Positions 7,167-17,255 are shown, numbered from the stretch's first letter. The stretch: DNA of 64,000 nucleotides from an uncultured Muribaculaceae bacterium (GCA_947628305.1 CANQZG010000003.1:186001-250000), one strand, 5' to 3'. Translations and numbers: made by a program. Notes: generated by a model not told the origin, from the sequence alone.

Positions 7167-9161
7167 ATGGAGAAAAAAATCAATCCAAACGCATTGAATC
7201 AGGAAATCTATCAGGATGCCGACCCTGTGGAACTACCTGAAAACGCATTCAGGGAACTTGCTGAAGATGAGCCATATAGACCGCTGATGCATCCGGCCCG
7301 TGAATATTCGGAGGTGACACCTTACTCGGTTATCATGGGTGTCGTTCTCGCCATTATATTCAGTGCCGCCGCGGCTTATCTCGGTCTTAAGGTGGGGCAG
7401 GTGTTTGAGGCCGCGATTCCAATTGCAATTATCGCTGTGGGATTTTCAAGCGCATTGAAAAAGGAGAACCCGTTAGGGCAGAATGTCATAATACAGTCCA
7501 TCGGTGCATGTTCAGGTGTCATTGTCGCCGGGGCGATATTTACATTGCCCGCGCTATATATTCTCAAGGCTAAGTATGGGGATGCAATCACCATCAGTTT
7601 CCTTGAAATATTCCTTAGTTCATTGTTTGGCGGAGTTCTCGGCATATTGTTCTTTATCCCGTTCCGTAAATATTTCGTCAAGGACATGCACGGCAAGTAC
7701 CCGTTTCCCGAGGCGACCGCAACCACCCAGGTGCTTGCGAGTGGCCAGTCCGCCAAGAATGGCGGGCAGGCCAAGACACTTATAGTCGCTTCATTGATTG
7801 GCGGGGTATATGACTATATTGTGGCAACGTTCGGGTGGTGGGCCGAGACAGTCAGCACCACGGTGACAGGCTGGGGGGCGACATTGGCCGAAAAGACAAA
7901 GCTGGTGTTCAGCTGTAACACCGGTGCCGCGCTCCTTGGCCTTGGTTACATTGTCGGGCTGAAATATGCGTTTGTGATTTTTGCCGGTTCTGTCTTCGTC
8001 TGGTGGGTGATAGTCCCATTACTCGGGACATACGGCACAACCGAACTTATGGAAATGGCTCCGGCCGATATTTTCAGTAATTATGCCCGTATGATAGGCA
8101 TTGGCGGTATTGCCATGTCGGGAATTATAGGTATTATCAAATCATGGCCTATAATAACACAGGCCGTGGGGCTTGCCGGACGTGAGTTCAAAGGTGGTGC
8201 GTCGTCATCGCGCACTGTAAGATGGCAGACCGACCTTTCAATGAAACATGTGGTATTTTTTCTTGCACTCGCTCTCGCTGCTGTGCTGCTGTTCTTTTGG
8301 GTTGGAGTGATTCACACGTTCTGGCAGGCCGTGATTGCATGGGTTGTTGTGCTTGTTATTGCTTTCCTGTTTACAACAGTGGCAGCCAATGCAATCGCAA
8401 TTGTTGGGTCTAACCCGGTATCGGGTATGACACTTATGACACTCATTGTATCGTCGGCGATATTTGTTGCGATAGGCCTTAAAGGGGCATCAGGAATTGT
8501 AGTGGCTATGGTTGTAGGTGGCGTGGTGTGTACTGCGTTGTCAATGGCCGGCGGTTTTGTTACAGACCTTAAGGTGGGATATTGGCTCGGTTCGACGCCT
8601 CGTAAACAGGAAAGTTGGAAATTCCTCGGTACGCTGGTTTCGGCGGCGACTGTCGGTGGAGTAATCCTGTTGCTTAATGATGTCTACGGATTCACCGGCG
8701 ATAACGCCCTTGTCGCGCCACAGGCCAATGCCATGGCTAAGGTTATAGAGCCTCTTATGATGGGAGGAGACACGCCTTGGATATTGTATATGACCGGTGC
8801 GATACTTGCATTGTTGCTTAACTGGCTTAAAGTTCCTGCCCTGGCTTTCTGTCTTGGTATGTTCATTCCGCTTCCCTTGAACACTCCTATGCTCGTCGGT
8901 GGTGCAATCTCGTGGTTTGTCGGCTCACGCAGCAAGGACAAGGCAGTCAATGATGCACGTCGCGACCGTGGCACGCTCATCTCATCGGGTCTCATAGCCG
9001 GTGGTGCGTTGTTTGGTGTGTTTGCCGCATTGACCCGTTTCGTAGGCTTCGAATATCAAAACCCTGTCCCTGAAATATGGACACAGATTCTCGGCGTAAT
9101 CATCTATGCGATGTTGATAGTTTATCTCGCATGGGATAGTATGAGGGCACGTAAAAATTGA
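7167..9161 (+). CDS. OPT family oligopeptide transporter
   Basis: 664 residues with about 14-16 hydrophobic helices. After a soluble 50-residue N-terminus come SVIMGVVLAIIFSAAAAYLG and GKYPFPEATATTQVLASGQS, hallmarks of the OPT superfamily. The inner-membrane carrier imports small peptides or metal chelates by proton coupling. Which substrate this one takes is not deducible. Its stop codon overlaps the TTG start of the MATE gene by 4 bp, implying translational coupling. Confidence 0.9.
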   Translation: MEKKINPNALNQEIYQDADPVELPENAFRELAEDEPYRPLMHPAREYSEVTPYSVIMGVVLAIIFSAAAAYLGLKVGQVFEAAIPIAIIAVGFSSALKKENPLGQNVIIQSIGACSGVIVAGAIFTLPALYILKAKYGDAITISFLEIFLSSLFGGVLGILFFIPFRKYFVKDMHGKYPFPEATATTQVLASGQSAKNGGQAKTLIVASLIGGVYDYIVATFGWWAETVSTTVTGWGATLAEKTKLVFSCNTGAALLGLGYIVGLKYAFVIFAGSVFVWWVIVPLLGTYGTTELMEMAPADIFSNYARMIGIGGIAMSGIIGIIKSWPIITQAVGLAGREFKGGASSSRTVRWQTDLSMKHVVFFLALALAAVLLFFWVGVIHTFWQAVIAWVVVLVIAFLFTTVAANAIAIVGSNPVSGMTLMTLIVSSAIFVAIGLKGASGIVVAMVVGGVVCTALSMAGGFVTDLKVGYWLGSTPRKQESWKFLGTLVSAATVGGVILLLNDVYGFTGDNALVAPQANAMAKVIEPLMMGGDTPWILYMTGAILALLLNWLKVPALAFCLGMFIPLPLNTPMLVGGAISWFVGSRSKDKAVNDARRDRGTLISSGLIAGGALFGVFAALTRFVGFEYQNPVPEIWTQILGVIIYAMLIVYLAWDSMRARKN

Positions 9162-10465
9162 GATTGTCATCTATAAATAGAGCAATACTTTCCATCTCAA
9201 TCCCCGCAATCGTCACAAACATCACGACGCCTTTACTCGGTCTGATGGATGTGGCGATTGTCGGGCACATGGGAAGCCCTGTATTTATTGCCGCCATAGC
9301 CGTTGGCGGCAATATGTTTAATATGTTATACTGGTTGTTCGGATTTCTCAGGATGGGGACATCAGGGATAACCTCACAGAGATTCGGAGCAAAGGATGAC
9401 ATTGGGGCGACCTCCACATTATACCGTGCTTTGATTATCGGTGTCGCTGTCGGTTTGTCCATGATATTGTTGTCACGCCCGATATCGGGGTTGATTCTAT
9501 CTATAATTGACGCGGAAGGGGAAACCCGCTATTTTGCATTACAATATTTCGACATACTCGTGTTCGGTGCGCCGGCAGTTCTTGCGGGATATGCACTCAC
9601 AGGATGGTTTGTCGGGATGCAAAACTCCAAAGCGGCAATGTGGGTGTCATTCTTCATAGATGTAACCAATATTGTGATGAGCCTGCCCCTCGTCTATCTG
9701 TTTGACTTGGGTTTGAAAGGGGTCGCCATCGGAACTTTGACGGCTCAATGGGGTGGACTTGCATTTGGATTGTTATGGGTCAATCACAAGTTCAAAATAG
9801 TGAATGTCCCGTTTCAATTATTGGTGTCATGGCGGGAATTCAAGCGTTTCTTTTCAATTAATCTTGACATTTTTCTGCGCACTGTCTGTCTGGTGGCTGT
9901 TACAATGTGGTTTACACGTGCCGGGGCAGAGCAGGGGACAGTTATGCTGGCGGTCAACACCCTTTTGATGCAGTTTTTCATGATGTTCAGCTATTTTATG
10001 GATGGCTTCGCTTTTGCTGCCGAAGCCCTCTGCGGTCGTTATATAGGTGAAAAGAGCCGTCAGCAATTGATTTTGACAATAAAGATGCTTTTTAAATGGG
10101 GTGTCTTTATTGCAATTGGATTCACATGTCTGTATGCAGTCGGAGGTGACGGATTGATGCGAATACTTAGTTCTGAAGTTTCAGTGGTGACGGTTGCTCA
10201 CGACTATTATTGGTGGGCGGTGACATTGCCGTTGGTAGGGTTTGCGACGTTTCTATGGGACGGAGTATACATCGGGGCGACATTGACGCGTTTCATGCTG
10301 TTATCGATGTTAATGGCCGCCATTGTGTTTTTTGTATTATACTATGTGTTATTCGGGACATTGGGGAATCATGGCCTATGGATAGCTTTCCTGTGCTATC
10401 TGGCAATGCGTGGGATTGTACTCACTGTTGCGTCAGGACGGGTAGTGGGGACAATTAGGAATTAG
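9158..10465 (+). CDS. MATE family multidrug/toxin efflux transporter
   Basis: 435 residues, about 12 membrane helices. The N-terminus has ILSISIPAIVTNITTPLLGL and DVAIVGHMG, the typical MATE repeat-1 entry; the second repeat follows at about residue 230. Exports organic cations or other compounds with Na+ or H+ antiport. The start is read as TTG at 9158, inside the stop of the OPT gene (TTGA overlap). No ATG lies near the family start, and the TTG reading begins RLSSINRAIL as expected. The last codons lie in a 7-bp tandem repeat shared with the convergent ruvC end. Confidence 0.88.
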   Translation: MRLSSINRAILSISIPAIVTNITTPLLGLMDVAIVGHMGSPVFIAAIAVGGNMFNMLYWLFGFLRMGTSGITSQRFGAKDDIGATSTLYRALIIGVAVGLSMILLSRPISGLILSIIDAEGETRYFALQYFDILVFGAPAVLAGYALTGWFVGMQNSKAAMWVSFFIDVTNIVMSLPLVYLFDLGLKGVAIGTLTAQWGGLAFGLLWVNHKFKIVNVPFQLLVSWREFKRFFSINLDIFLRTVCLVAVTMWFTRAGAEQGTVMLAVNTLLMQFFMMFSYFMDGFAFAAEALCGRYIGEKSRQQLILTIKMLFKWGVFIAIGFTCLYAVGGDGLMRILSSEVSVVTVAHDYYWWAVTLPLVGFATFLWDGVYIGATLTRFMLLSMLMAAIVFFVLYYVLFGTLGNHGLWIAFLCYLAMRGIVLTVASGRVVGTIRN

Positions 10466-10477
10466 GAATTAGGAATT
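10453..10477. repeat. 7-bp tandem repeat (AATTAGG) spanning two convergent stop codons
   Basis: Three exact AATTAGG units (10453-10473) plus a partial fourth. The MATE stop (10463-10465) and the ruvC stop (10469-10471) both lie inside. A 7-bp period is not a multiple of 3, so unit gain or loss would change both C-termini. Confidence 0.8.
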
Positions 10478-11053
10478 GGTTTTGAGACGGCCGGGATTTT
10501 TAGCTATGAATTCTTTCCAGGAGCGACATCCTTTCTCTATCTGTGGGCGGGATGTCTCATAAAAGTGGCATAACGCCGCTCCGAGGGCATCAGTAGCATC
10601 AAGTTGTGGTAACAGGTTCTCCCGTGGGATATCAAGAATACGCCGTAACATCTCTTGGACCTGTTCCTTGGATGATGCCCCGTTTCCGGTTATAGCCATC
10701 TTGATTTTGCGTGGTTCGTATTCGGTTATAGGGACATCTCGCGACAACGCGGCTGCCATAGCCACCCCCTGTGCGCGCCCCAGTTTAAGCATCGATTGCA
10801 CATTCTTACCGAAAAACGGGGCCTCAATCGCCATTTCATCAGGAAGATATTGCTCTACAAGGCCTGTGACGCGTTCAAATATGCGAGATAATCTCAAGTA
10901 ATGGCTCTCAAAACGGTTCAATTGTATCACCCCCATGGCAATCATCGATGGTTTCTTGCCTATCACACCGATAAGGCCATATCCCATCACATTTGTTCCA
11001 GGGTCTATTCCGAGAATTATACGTTCCCACTGCTTTAAGTCGCTATTAGCCAT
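10469..11053 (-). CDS. ruvC: crossover junction endodeoxyribonuclease RuvC
   Basis: 194 residues. Resolves Holliday junctions with RuvAB during recombination. The RNase H-like fold keeps the four acidic metal ligands: D17 (LGIDPGT), E77 ([10 protein letters not shown]), D152 and D155 ([12 protein letters not shown]). Start ATG at 11053 is fused to the stop of the DUF4286 gene (TAATG), implying coupled translation. The C-terminal tail is slightly longer than in E. coli. It is convergent with the MATE gene only 3 bp away. Confidence 0.95.
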   Translation of the reverse strand: MANSDLKQWERIILGIDPGTNVMGYGLIGVIGKKPSMIAMGVIQLNRFESHYLRLSRIFERVTGLVEQYLPDEMAIEAPFFGKNVQSMLKLGRAQGVAMAAALSRDVPITEYEPRKIKMAITGNGASSKEQVQEMLRRILDIPRENLLPQLDATDALGAALCHFYETSRPQIEKGCRSWKEFIAKNPGRLKTNS

Positions 11054-11361
11054 TAGAGTATCAATTTTTCCATATAGGTGGTAAAATAGACGATACGGTC
11101 ACCGAATACTCGTGAAAGTTTTCTGCGAAGTACATCACCGTTCCCATCGTGCCATCTTGAGGCATCCTCAATACTTCCTGCTGAAAATTGTAGGGCGAAA
11201 CTCGCCGATTCAGGCTCCACATCAATCAAGATGCGCGCCAGTGACGGGGAATATAACATCCCCGAAGACAATGCCTGTGGAATATAATTCACGCGCACCC
11301 ATCTTAGAAATTTATCTTCAACCGATGAATGCACGTGAAATGTAGTGTTCAGGATTATCAT
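11053..11361 (-). CDS. DUF4286 family protein
   Basis: 102 residues from the ATG at 11361. The start [20 protein letters not shown] matches the family opening, and a longer in-frame reading would overlap the upstream gene. It is a small alpha/beta protein without signal peptide. DUF4286 genes often sit beside ruvC in Bacteroidales; a role is unknown. Both of its junctions are TAATG overlaps: with the GYF-dispanin gene before it and with ruvC after it. The three are therefore likely made from one mRNA in fixed ratio. Confidence 0.8.
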   Translation of the reverse strand: MIILNTTFHVHSSVEDKFLRWVRVNYIPQALSSGMLYSPSLARILIDVEPESASFALQFSAGSIEDASRWHDGNGDVLRRKLSRVFGDRIVYFTTYMEKLIL

Positions 11362-11897
11362 TAGAACATCCTGCCCATCAGGGCCGACATTGATGAGATA
11401 AGAGCTATATATCCTACCCAGAAAAGCACGCCGAGAATTATACCTACGATAGACCAAGTCTTGGCCTTGTTGGCCGCGTCATTGGCTTCGTTGTAATACC
11501 CTGCATAATATCGGGGTTCAACCTTGAGGGAGAAAGCGAGAGCGACCAATCCACAAGGGGAACAACAGAACAATGTAATCAGGAGTGCAGGGACAAACCA
11601 AGTGTTGGGCATCCCAGGGTCATAGTATTGTTGCTGCTGGTCGTACTGTGTCTGCTGTGGTTGATATTGCTGTTGTGGTTGTTGATAAGACGGCTGATAT
11701 TGTTGCTGTTGTTGGTATTGAGATTCCAGAGGAGCGGAATAAAACAGTTCTGAAAGTTCTTGAATATTTCCGGCCGGAGTCCATTCGGTCATGCTTTCAT
11801 TCCACACGAGTGATTCCGGTGTGAGACCCATTGTCCTTAGTTGTTCAATTTCAAACGGCCCTTGGTGTTGACCGTTTACTGCTACATAGTATTTCAT
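11361..11897 (-). CDS. GYF_2 domain - Gln-rich linker - CD225/dispanin-like membrane protein
   Basis: 178 residues in three parts. Residues 1-50 form a GYF_2/DUF4339 domain (YYVAVNGQHQGPFEIEQL, then LVWNESMTEWTPAG), a fold associated with peptide binding. Residues about 54-92 are a Gln/Tyr/Pro-rich linker coded by CAA/CAG runs. Residues about 97-175 contain two membrane helices, FVPALLITLFCCSPCGLVAL and WSIVGIILGVLFWVGYI, separated by a soluble loop. That is the CD225/dispanin layout, also found in eukaryotic IFITM proteins. Topology and function are unknown; scaffolding at the inner membrane is a guess. The stop overlaps the DUF4286 start. Confidence 0.8.
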   Translation of the reverse strand: MKYYVAVNGQHQGPFEIEQLRTMGLTPESLVWNESMTEWTPAGNIQELSELFYSAPLESQYQQQQQYQPSYQQPQQQYQPQQTQYDQQQQYYDPGMPNTWFVPALLITLFCCSPCGLVALAFSLKVEPRYYAGYYNEANDAANKAKTWSIVGIILGVLFWVGYIALISSMSALMGRMF

Positions 11898-11924
11898 GAT
11901 TACTTGAATATATTATTTAATTTA

Positions 11925-12686
11925 TTATATGCTTTTTGACACCCGTTCCTTTCGGCTCTGCCTGATGAAACGTGGTATAAATTTCAGATGACGCAAAACC
12001 GTCGGTAATGTACCATAGTAATGGCACATTATTCTGAATCGTTCCATGAGGGACTTGCGACGGTTGCGTGTAGTCGTGCCTTCATTCAGATAGTCAATGA
12101 CGACCTCAGGGATATATACGTTACGGCGTGAGCGTTGCAGACAATTAATGCACCAGTCATAGTCGGCCGAAAAACGGTAACGGGTATCAAATTCGCCTGT
12201 CAGCTTACGCAATGCACAGAATGCCTGATGACACACAACCATACCGTTGGCAAAACTTTGTAAAGTCAGTGTTTCCGGGGCCTGTAGATGGCGTGGGCAC
12301 AACTTATGTCTGTCAACATCGACAATGTCAGTCTGACCATAGACAATTCCGGGATAATCGTTATCCATGATTGCTTCGGCAAACCGTGCAAGAGTGTCAT
12401 GAGAATGAAATGTATCCCCTGCGTTAAGGAAAAGGACATAATCTCCCTTGGCCTCTCCGAGAGCCTTGTTCATTGCATCGTACAGTCCATTGTCAGGACT
12501 TGAGAACACGCGTGATTCAGGTATCGCAGCGTCATTCACCAATCGCAAGGTTTCATCGGTCGAAACACCATCCATAACAATGTATTCAAACAGGCGACAC
12601 GTCTGCTCCGAGACGCTCGCCAATGTCACCGGTAACGTCTCGGCCGCATTATATGTCACTGTTATTATCGAAAATAGCGGGGTCAT
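11925..12686 (-). CDS. family 2 glycosyltransferase (WcaE-like)
   Basis: 253 residues, cytosolic GT-A fold. MTPLFSIITVTYNAAETLPV begins the nucleotide-sugar binding half, DNGLYDAMNKAL follows, and YVLFLNAGDTFH carries the metal-binding acidic site in the usual DXD place. The rest of the sequence (YRFSADYDWCINCLQ, SLMERFRIMCHYYG) resembles colanic-acid-type GT2 enzymes. It probably adds a sugar to a surface polysaccharide or glycolipid, but no other capsule genes are nearby. It lies 30 bp behind the GH3 gene, in the same direction. Confidence 0.85.
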   Translation of the reverse strand: MTPLFSIITVTYNAAETLPVTLASVSEQTCRLFEYIVMDGVSTDETLRLVNDAAIPESRVFSSPDNGLYDAMNKALGEAKGDYVLFLNAGDTFHSHDTLARFAEAIMDNDYPGIVYGQTDIVDVDRHKLCPRHLQAPETLTLQSFANGMVVCHQAFCALRKLTGEFDTRYRFSADYDWCINCLQRSRRNVYIPEVVIDYLNEGTTTRNRRKSLMERFRIMCHYYGTLPTVLRHLKFIPRFIRQSRKERVSKSI

Positions 12687-12716
12687 TATCTCTTATAAAG
12701 ATACTTTACAAATATA

Positions 12717-14963
12717 CTATTTTTTCAAGACAAATGACACCGTTGATGCGATTTTATCGCTTGAATTGCCAAGCATGGCCTTAAATTCTCCCGGCTCGGC
12801 TTTCCATTGATGACTGTCGGAATCAAAATAACTCAATGCGTCTATCCCCACAGTGAAACTGACATGGCGGGTTTCGCCCGGTTGTAAGTATACTTTCTCA
12901 AAGCCTTTAAGCTCTTTTGTGGGACGCGTCACGCTGCAAACCGGGTCGGCGATATAAAGTTGAACGACCTCGGCACCGGGTATAACCCCGGTGTTGGTGA
13001 CGGGCACAGTGATAGTTATTGAATCAGACTGTGTGATTTCTTTTTTGTCAACGGAAGCATCGCCAATCATGAACGAAGTATAACTTAATCCATGACCGAA
13101 AGCGAACAATGGCTTTATTCGCTTGGTATCATGCCAACGATATCCGACGAGTATACCCTCACGGTATTCCTCGTCCCATACATTTTCCTTGTTTCGTTTA
13201 ATTCCGGGATACTGACCCATTGAATGTGCACCATTATCGTTCAATGACAACGGGAATGAGAACGGCAACTTCCCTGACGGATTGACTTTCCCGAAAATCA
13301 CATCGGCGATTGAGTTTCCGGCTTCGGAACCGAGATACCATGCCTGGATTATTCCTGGGACTTTCTTTACCCATGGCATTTCCACGGCGTTCCCGCTCAC
13401 GTTTACAACAATCAGATTACGATTTGCTTTGGATAATGCCTCAATGACATCGTTTTGATGATAGGGGAGTGAATAGCTTTTACGGTCAGAGCCTTCACAA
13501 TCCTGATGGTTGCTTTTATTCAAGCCCCCGACAAATATTACATAGTCGGCATCGCGGGCCATATTTACCGCCTCGGCAATCAATTCCTTGGCACTACGGG
13601 AATCCTTTAGGTTCTGGCCTGAAGTGACACCATTGTATTCACCGTTTACGTCTCCTACATATCCACGGGCATACTCCACCGTCGCGCCGATTTCCTTGGC
13701 CGCGGACCTGATTCCGTCAAGAGGGGAGACCTCACGTTGAACCTTTAACGAAGAACTTCCGCCACCAACCGTCATCATCTTTATTGCATTCTCTCCCACG
13801 ACAAGAATGCGGGGAGCAGTACCCTCAGCTTTTTTTATTGGAAGGATTTCCCCTTCATTCCTTAACAATACAATACCCTCGTCACCAATCCGGCGGGCGG
13901 CTTCATAATGGCTGTCACTGCACAGGCTTCCGAATGGGCGGTTGGGATTCATTGCTGTCCTGAAAATAAGACGAAGGATACGCCGGCACTTATCGTCAAG
14001 TTCGGTTGTCCCTAATGCTCCACTGTTTATTAGTTTGATATATGGGTCGGCAAGATAATATGAGTCGTAGGCGTTCTTTGACCCTTCGGACAGACCGTTA
14101 GTCCAGCTGCCAAACTCCAGGTCGAGGCCGTTCTTTATGGCCTGCATGGTGTCATGTGTACCACCCCAGTCGCTAATGACCGCGCCGTCAAATTGCCATT
14201 CCTTTTTAAGTATGTCATTGAGCAACTTTTGGTTGTGACAGGCATGTTCATTGTTATATAGATTATATGCCCCCATGATAGTCCATGTTCCTCCTTCGGT
14301 TACCGCAGCTTTGAACGCAGGCAGATATATCTCATACAGAGTTCGGTCATCCACTGTCACATTTGTCGTATGGCGGTTATATTCCTGGTTGTTAAGAGCG
14401 TAATGTTTGACACATGTCGCGACACCGTTGGACTGAACTCCCTTGATATATGGCACAACCATACGTGCGGCCAGATAAGGGTCTTCCCCCATATATTCAA
14501 AGTTACGACCATTTAGCGGAGTCCGATATATATTGACACCGGGGCCGAGTAATACACTTTTATTGCGATAGCGAGCCTCCTCTCCGATAGAATGTCCGTA
14601 TAGACTTGACATGGCCGGATTCCATGTCGCCGCAAGGCATGTCAACGCCGGGAACGCCACACAGGAATCGTTGCTCCACCCGGCTTGGTTCCATTCATCC
14701 CATAATACTTCGGGGCGAATCCCATGAGGTCCGTCGGTAGTCCATAGTTCAGGGATACCCAGACGGGGGACACCTCTTGAACTGAATTTGGACTGTGCAT
14801 GCAATAATCCTATTTTTTCCTGTAGGGTCATACGCGAAAGAGCGTCCTCTATGCGCTCCTCTACCGGGCGTCCGTTATCAAGATAGACAGGAAGCGATGA
14901 AGCCTGCATCGCGTTGGCCCACATTATCCCTATTCCAAAAACTATAAGACCGAGATTCTTCAT
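12717..14963 (-). CDS. glycoside hydrolase family 3 beta-glycosidase, secreted
   Basis: 748 residues with a signal peptide (MKNLGLIVFGIGIMWANAM). The N-terminal barrel (about 35-340) has KHYALNNQEYNR and GAVISDWGGTHD with nucleophile D265. The alpha/beta sandwich (about 370-600) has the GLNKSNHQDCEGSDRKSYSL block, whose acidic residues lie where GH3 acid/bases are found. Residues about 650-735 form the fibronectin-III-like C-terminal domain. It likely releases glucose or xylose from beta-linked oligosaccharides in the periplasm. One base separates it from the upstream glycosidase gene, so they should share a transcript and possibly a substrate. Confidence 0.92.
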   Translation of the reverse strand: MKNLGLIVFGIGIMWANAMQASSLPVYLDNGRPVEERIEDALSRMTLQEKIGLLHAQSKFSSRGVPRLGIPELWTTDGPHGIRPEVLWDEWNQAGWSNDSCVAFPALTCLAATWNPAMSSLYGHSIGEEARYRNKSVLLGPGVNIYRTPLNGRNFEYMGEDPYLAARMVVPYIKGVQSNGVATCVKHYALNNQEYNRHTTNVTVDDRTLYEIYLPAFKAAVTEGGTWTIMGAYNLYNNEHACHNQKLLNDILKKEWQFDGAVISDWGGTHDTMQAIKNGLDLEFGSWTNGLSEGSKNAYDSYYLADPYIKLINSGALGTTELDDKCRRILRLIFRTAMNPNRPFGSLCSDSHYEAARRIGDEGIVLLRNEGEILPIKKAEGTAPRILVVGENAIKMMTVGGGSSSLKVQREVSPLDGIRSAAKEIGATVEYARGYVGDVNGEYNGVTSGQNLKDSRSAKELIAEAVNMARDADYVIFVGGLNKSNHQDCEGSDRKSYSLPYHQNDVIEALSKANRNLIVVNVSGNAVEMPWVKKVPGIIQAWYLGSEAGNSIADVIFGKVNPSGKLPFSFPLSLNDNGAHSMGQYPGIKRNKENVWDEEYREGILVGYRWHDTKRIKPLFAFGHGLSYTSFMIGDASVDKKEITQSDSITITVPVTNTGVIPGAEVVQLYIADPVCSVTRPTKELKGFEKVYLQPGETRHVSFTVGIDALSYFDSDSHQWKAEPGEFKAMLGNSSDKIASTVSFVLKK

Positions 14964-14964
14964 A

Positions 14965-17226
14965 TTATTTCAAACGTGTGACCGTAAGACAGTCTATTAG
15001 TGCATGATTTGTTTTTAGATTCATATTCTCATCGGTCGGCATGAACTTGATTGTGACAGTATGCTCCCCGGCATTCAGGTTCAAATGTATCGGATTGGAC
15101 ATGCCCCAATCATTCCAGTTCCCTTTGCCTCGTTGTGGCAACACTATATTTCCTACCTTTTTTCCGTCAACCAATACAGTACGGACGGCACATTTGTTCT
15201 GGGTATTCACCGGTCCGTTTCCATTGGCATATCGGAATGTGAGCGAATATTCACCTGATTTCTTTACCGTCAACGGGATTTCAATCTCGGATGTGTTATG
15301 GTCAATTTCCCTGAAACCATCGCCTTTATAACCCGTTATGGCTTCTTTAGGCTTATAATTAGCTTCGGTTGAAGTTATTTCCTTTTTTTCCCGGGGAAAT
15401 TGGATAACAAATGACTCTCTGGTAGAACGAGGTTCTGATGCCAATGATTCTATATTCTTGTCGTTACGGTTTCCTATAGCAATGACTTGGTACTCCCCTG
15501 GGATTGAAACATCATAGTTCGTAGTGTTAACGTTGTCTATACGTTTTCCATCGCGTACAATCACATAATGGTTCACATACTCTACAGGATTCCAGTGTAG
15601 TTCTCCATTCTCAATCCATGTTGTAGGTGTCAGCGGAGCCTTGGCATTATTGACATTATTTACACGTAGAGGTGTTATATCATTGTCGGCCATGACAATT
15701 TTTATGTTAAGATGTCCCTTGGCTTTCTTTGCGTCCAAAAATGGTTTCTGGAGTTTACCGTTGACCGTAAATGACTTAATCGAGTCTCCATATCCTTCGA
15801 CAGTGATATCGAGTATTGCATCACGGTATCTGAATCCTTTTAAAGTGCGTGTATCCGCCATGACCTTAGGGACAAACGGATGAAAGGCCAGACCGTTTTT
15901 CTTGAAATCAATGCCGAACAATATCTTATGTGTGATGGCAAGATTGCCCGATAGGCACCATAACATATTGGATGAATTCAGTTCTGTCGCAATGTCTCCA
16001 TTGTCAAGATTGAAATTTTCTTTATTGGTACAGAAAAGTGCAGCAGGACGGAAAATCGAACCGAAGCCTTGAAGCACTCCTTGTTCATTTCCTGCCTTGG
16101 CATTGGCCAAAGTCCACCAGGCACCAACCCACGGCCACAATGCGTTATTGTGGTAGGGTGGTATGTCGGCTATCTGCGGGAAGAAAATCGCCGCTCCGAA
16201 CGGTGTCGTCGGATTGTTTTCGGTTATTGTTACCGCTCGTTCAGGTGATGCCACGTCCCACATTATAGCCAATGATTCACCTAATGTCTCCGCACGTGGG
16301 TTCAATATGGGATTGTCTCGGCCATAAAGGTACATGGCGTAATATCCTTTGTCATTCATCCACAACTCACGGTTTACCGCATCGGAGATTTCACGTGACT
16401 TGTCTTGATAATAGGCAGCCTCCTTTTTGTGTCCTAATTCCCCGGCTATTTCGCTCAAGACCTTAAGAGCCTCGGCGTGTACGATTGAGGTGCCGAGAGC
16501 CTCGGTCTCGGCGATATCGGCGGTCTGCATCCATTTGGGATGGCTCTGTTCGCGCCAATCAATAAATGAAGTCTCTCCCTTGACAAGCCCGGTCTTTGGG
16601 TCGTAGATGGTGGCTATGTCATCGTCAACCGAATTCTTGATAATCGGATAGATGTATTCAAGCCATGAACGGTCGCCTGTGACTTTATACAATTCATACG
16701 CGGCCACTGCCCATATCATGCGGTCGGTACTCACCGGCCATGCACCACCCGAGCCTGTATCCTGGATTATTCGCCCGTTTTTGTTTACCTTTCTCATCAA
16801 TGAGATTTTGGAGGCCTCCGGTTGTAGATATGCCATCGACAGAAGAATAGAGTAGCTGACATCACGAGTCCAGACTCCGGCCCATTCTTTACCGGTTCGC
16901 AACGTTGTATCAGGTTCTACCGCATTCACCATCTCATCAAGTCCCATGTTATATATCGCATTGTGGAGTCGATTGGACGTCATTAATCGCGGATAACCGT
17001 TTATGTCATTCTTTAGCTTCCATTGCTTTTCGATGGGCATATAATATCCCGGGGTCGCCGAATAGGTCGATATGATTTCGAAATCATTGGGTGCCGTAGC
17101 AAAATATTCGCCTTGTGTGATTGTGTCCCCGTGCCAACTGTAGGCCTTCGTTTTTACAATATCGGTCGCGTATGACACGATTATTGACGGGAGTAGAAAA
17201 ATGGATGCTATTATTGTTTTATTCAT
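14965..17226 (-). CDS. secreted six-hairpin (alpha/alpha)6 glycosidase with C-terminal carbohydrate-binding-like domain
   Basis: 753 residues from the ATG at 17226, which gives a clean signal peptide (MNKTIIASIFLLPSIIVSYA). Residues about 90-490 form a six-hairpin catalytic domain: WAGVWTRDVSYSILLSMAYL, TGSGGAWPVSTDRMIWAVAA, SFIDWREQSHPKW and NNALWPWVGAWWTLA. The architecture resembles GH63/GH37/debranching-type enzymes, but I cannot assign a family. A short Ig-like part follows. The last 140 residues (YSLTFRYANGNGPV, GEHTVTIKF) look like a CBM6/35-type sugar-binding sandwich. It heads the run that continues with GH3, and a consensus promoter lies just upstream. Confidence 0.75.
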   Translation of the reverse strand: MNKTIIASIFLLPSIIVSYATDIVKTKAYSWHGDTITQGEYFATAPNDFEIISTYSATPGYYMPIEKQWKLKNDINGYPRLMTSNRLHNAIYNMGLDEMVNAVEPDTTLRTGKEWAGVWTRDVSYSILLSMAYLQPEASKISLMRKVNKNGRIIQDTGSGGAWPVSTDRMIWAVAAYELYKVTGDRSWLEYIYPIIKNSVDDDIATIYDPKTGLVKGETSFIDWREQSHPKWMQTADIAETEALGTSIVHAEALKVLSEIAGELGHKKEAAYYQDKSREISDAVNRELWMNDKGYYAMYLYGRDNPILNPRAETLGESLAIMWDVASPERAVTITENNPTTPFGAAIFFPQIADIPPYHNNALWPWVGAWWTLANAKAGNEQGVLQGFGSIFRPAALFCTNKENFNLDNGDIATELNSSNMLWCLSGNLAITHKILFGIDFKKNGLAFHPFVPKVMADTRTLKGFRYRDAILDITVEGYGDSIKSFTVNGKLQKPFLDAKKAKGHLNIKIVMADNDITPLRVNNVNNAKAPLTPTTWIENGELHWNPVEYVNHYVIVRDGKRIDNVNTTNYDVSIPGEYQVIAIGNRNDKNIESLASEPRSTRESFVIQFPREKKEITSTEANYKPKEAITGYKGDGFREIDHNTSEIEIPLTVKKSGEYSLTFRYANGNGPVNTQNKCAVRTVLVDGKKVGNIVLPQRGKGNWNDWGMSNPIHLNLNAGEHTVTIKFMPTDENMNLKTNHALIDCLTVTRLK

Positions 17227-17255
17227 CTCGGAAAATAATTGTTGATTACCAGTGA

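Noticed and set aside
12717-17226. Classical SusC/SusD polysaccharide utilisation locus around the glycosidases
   Set aside because: No SusC- or SusD-like gene and no hybrid two-component or ECF sigma regulator lies next to them.
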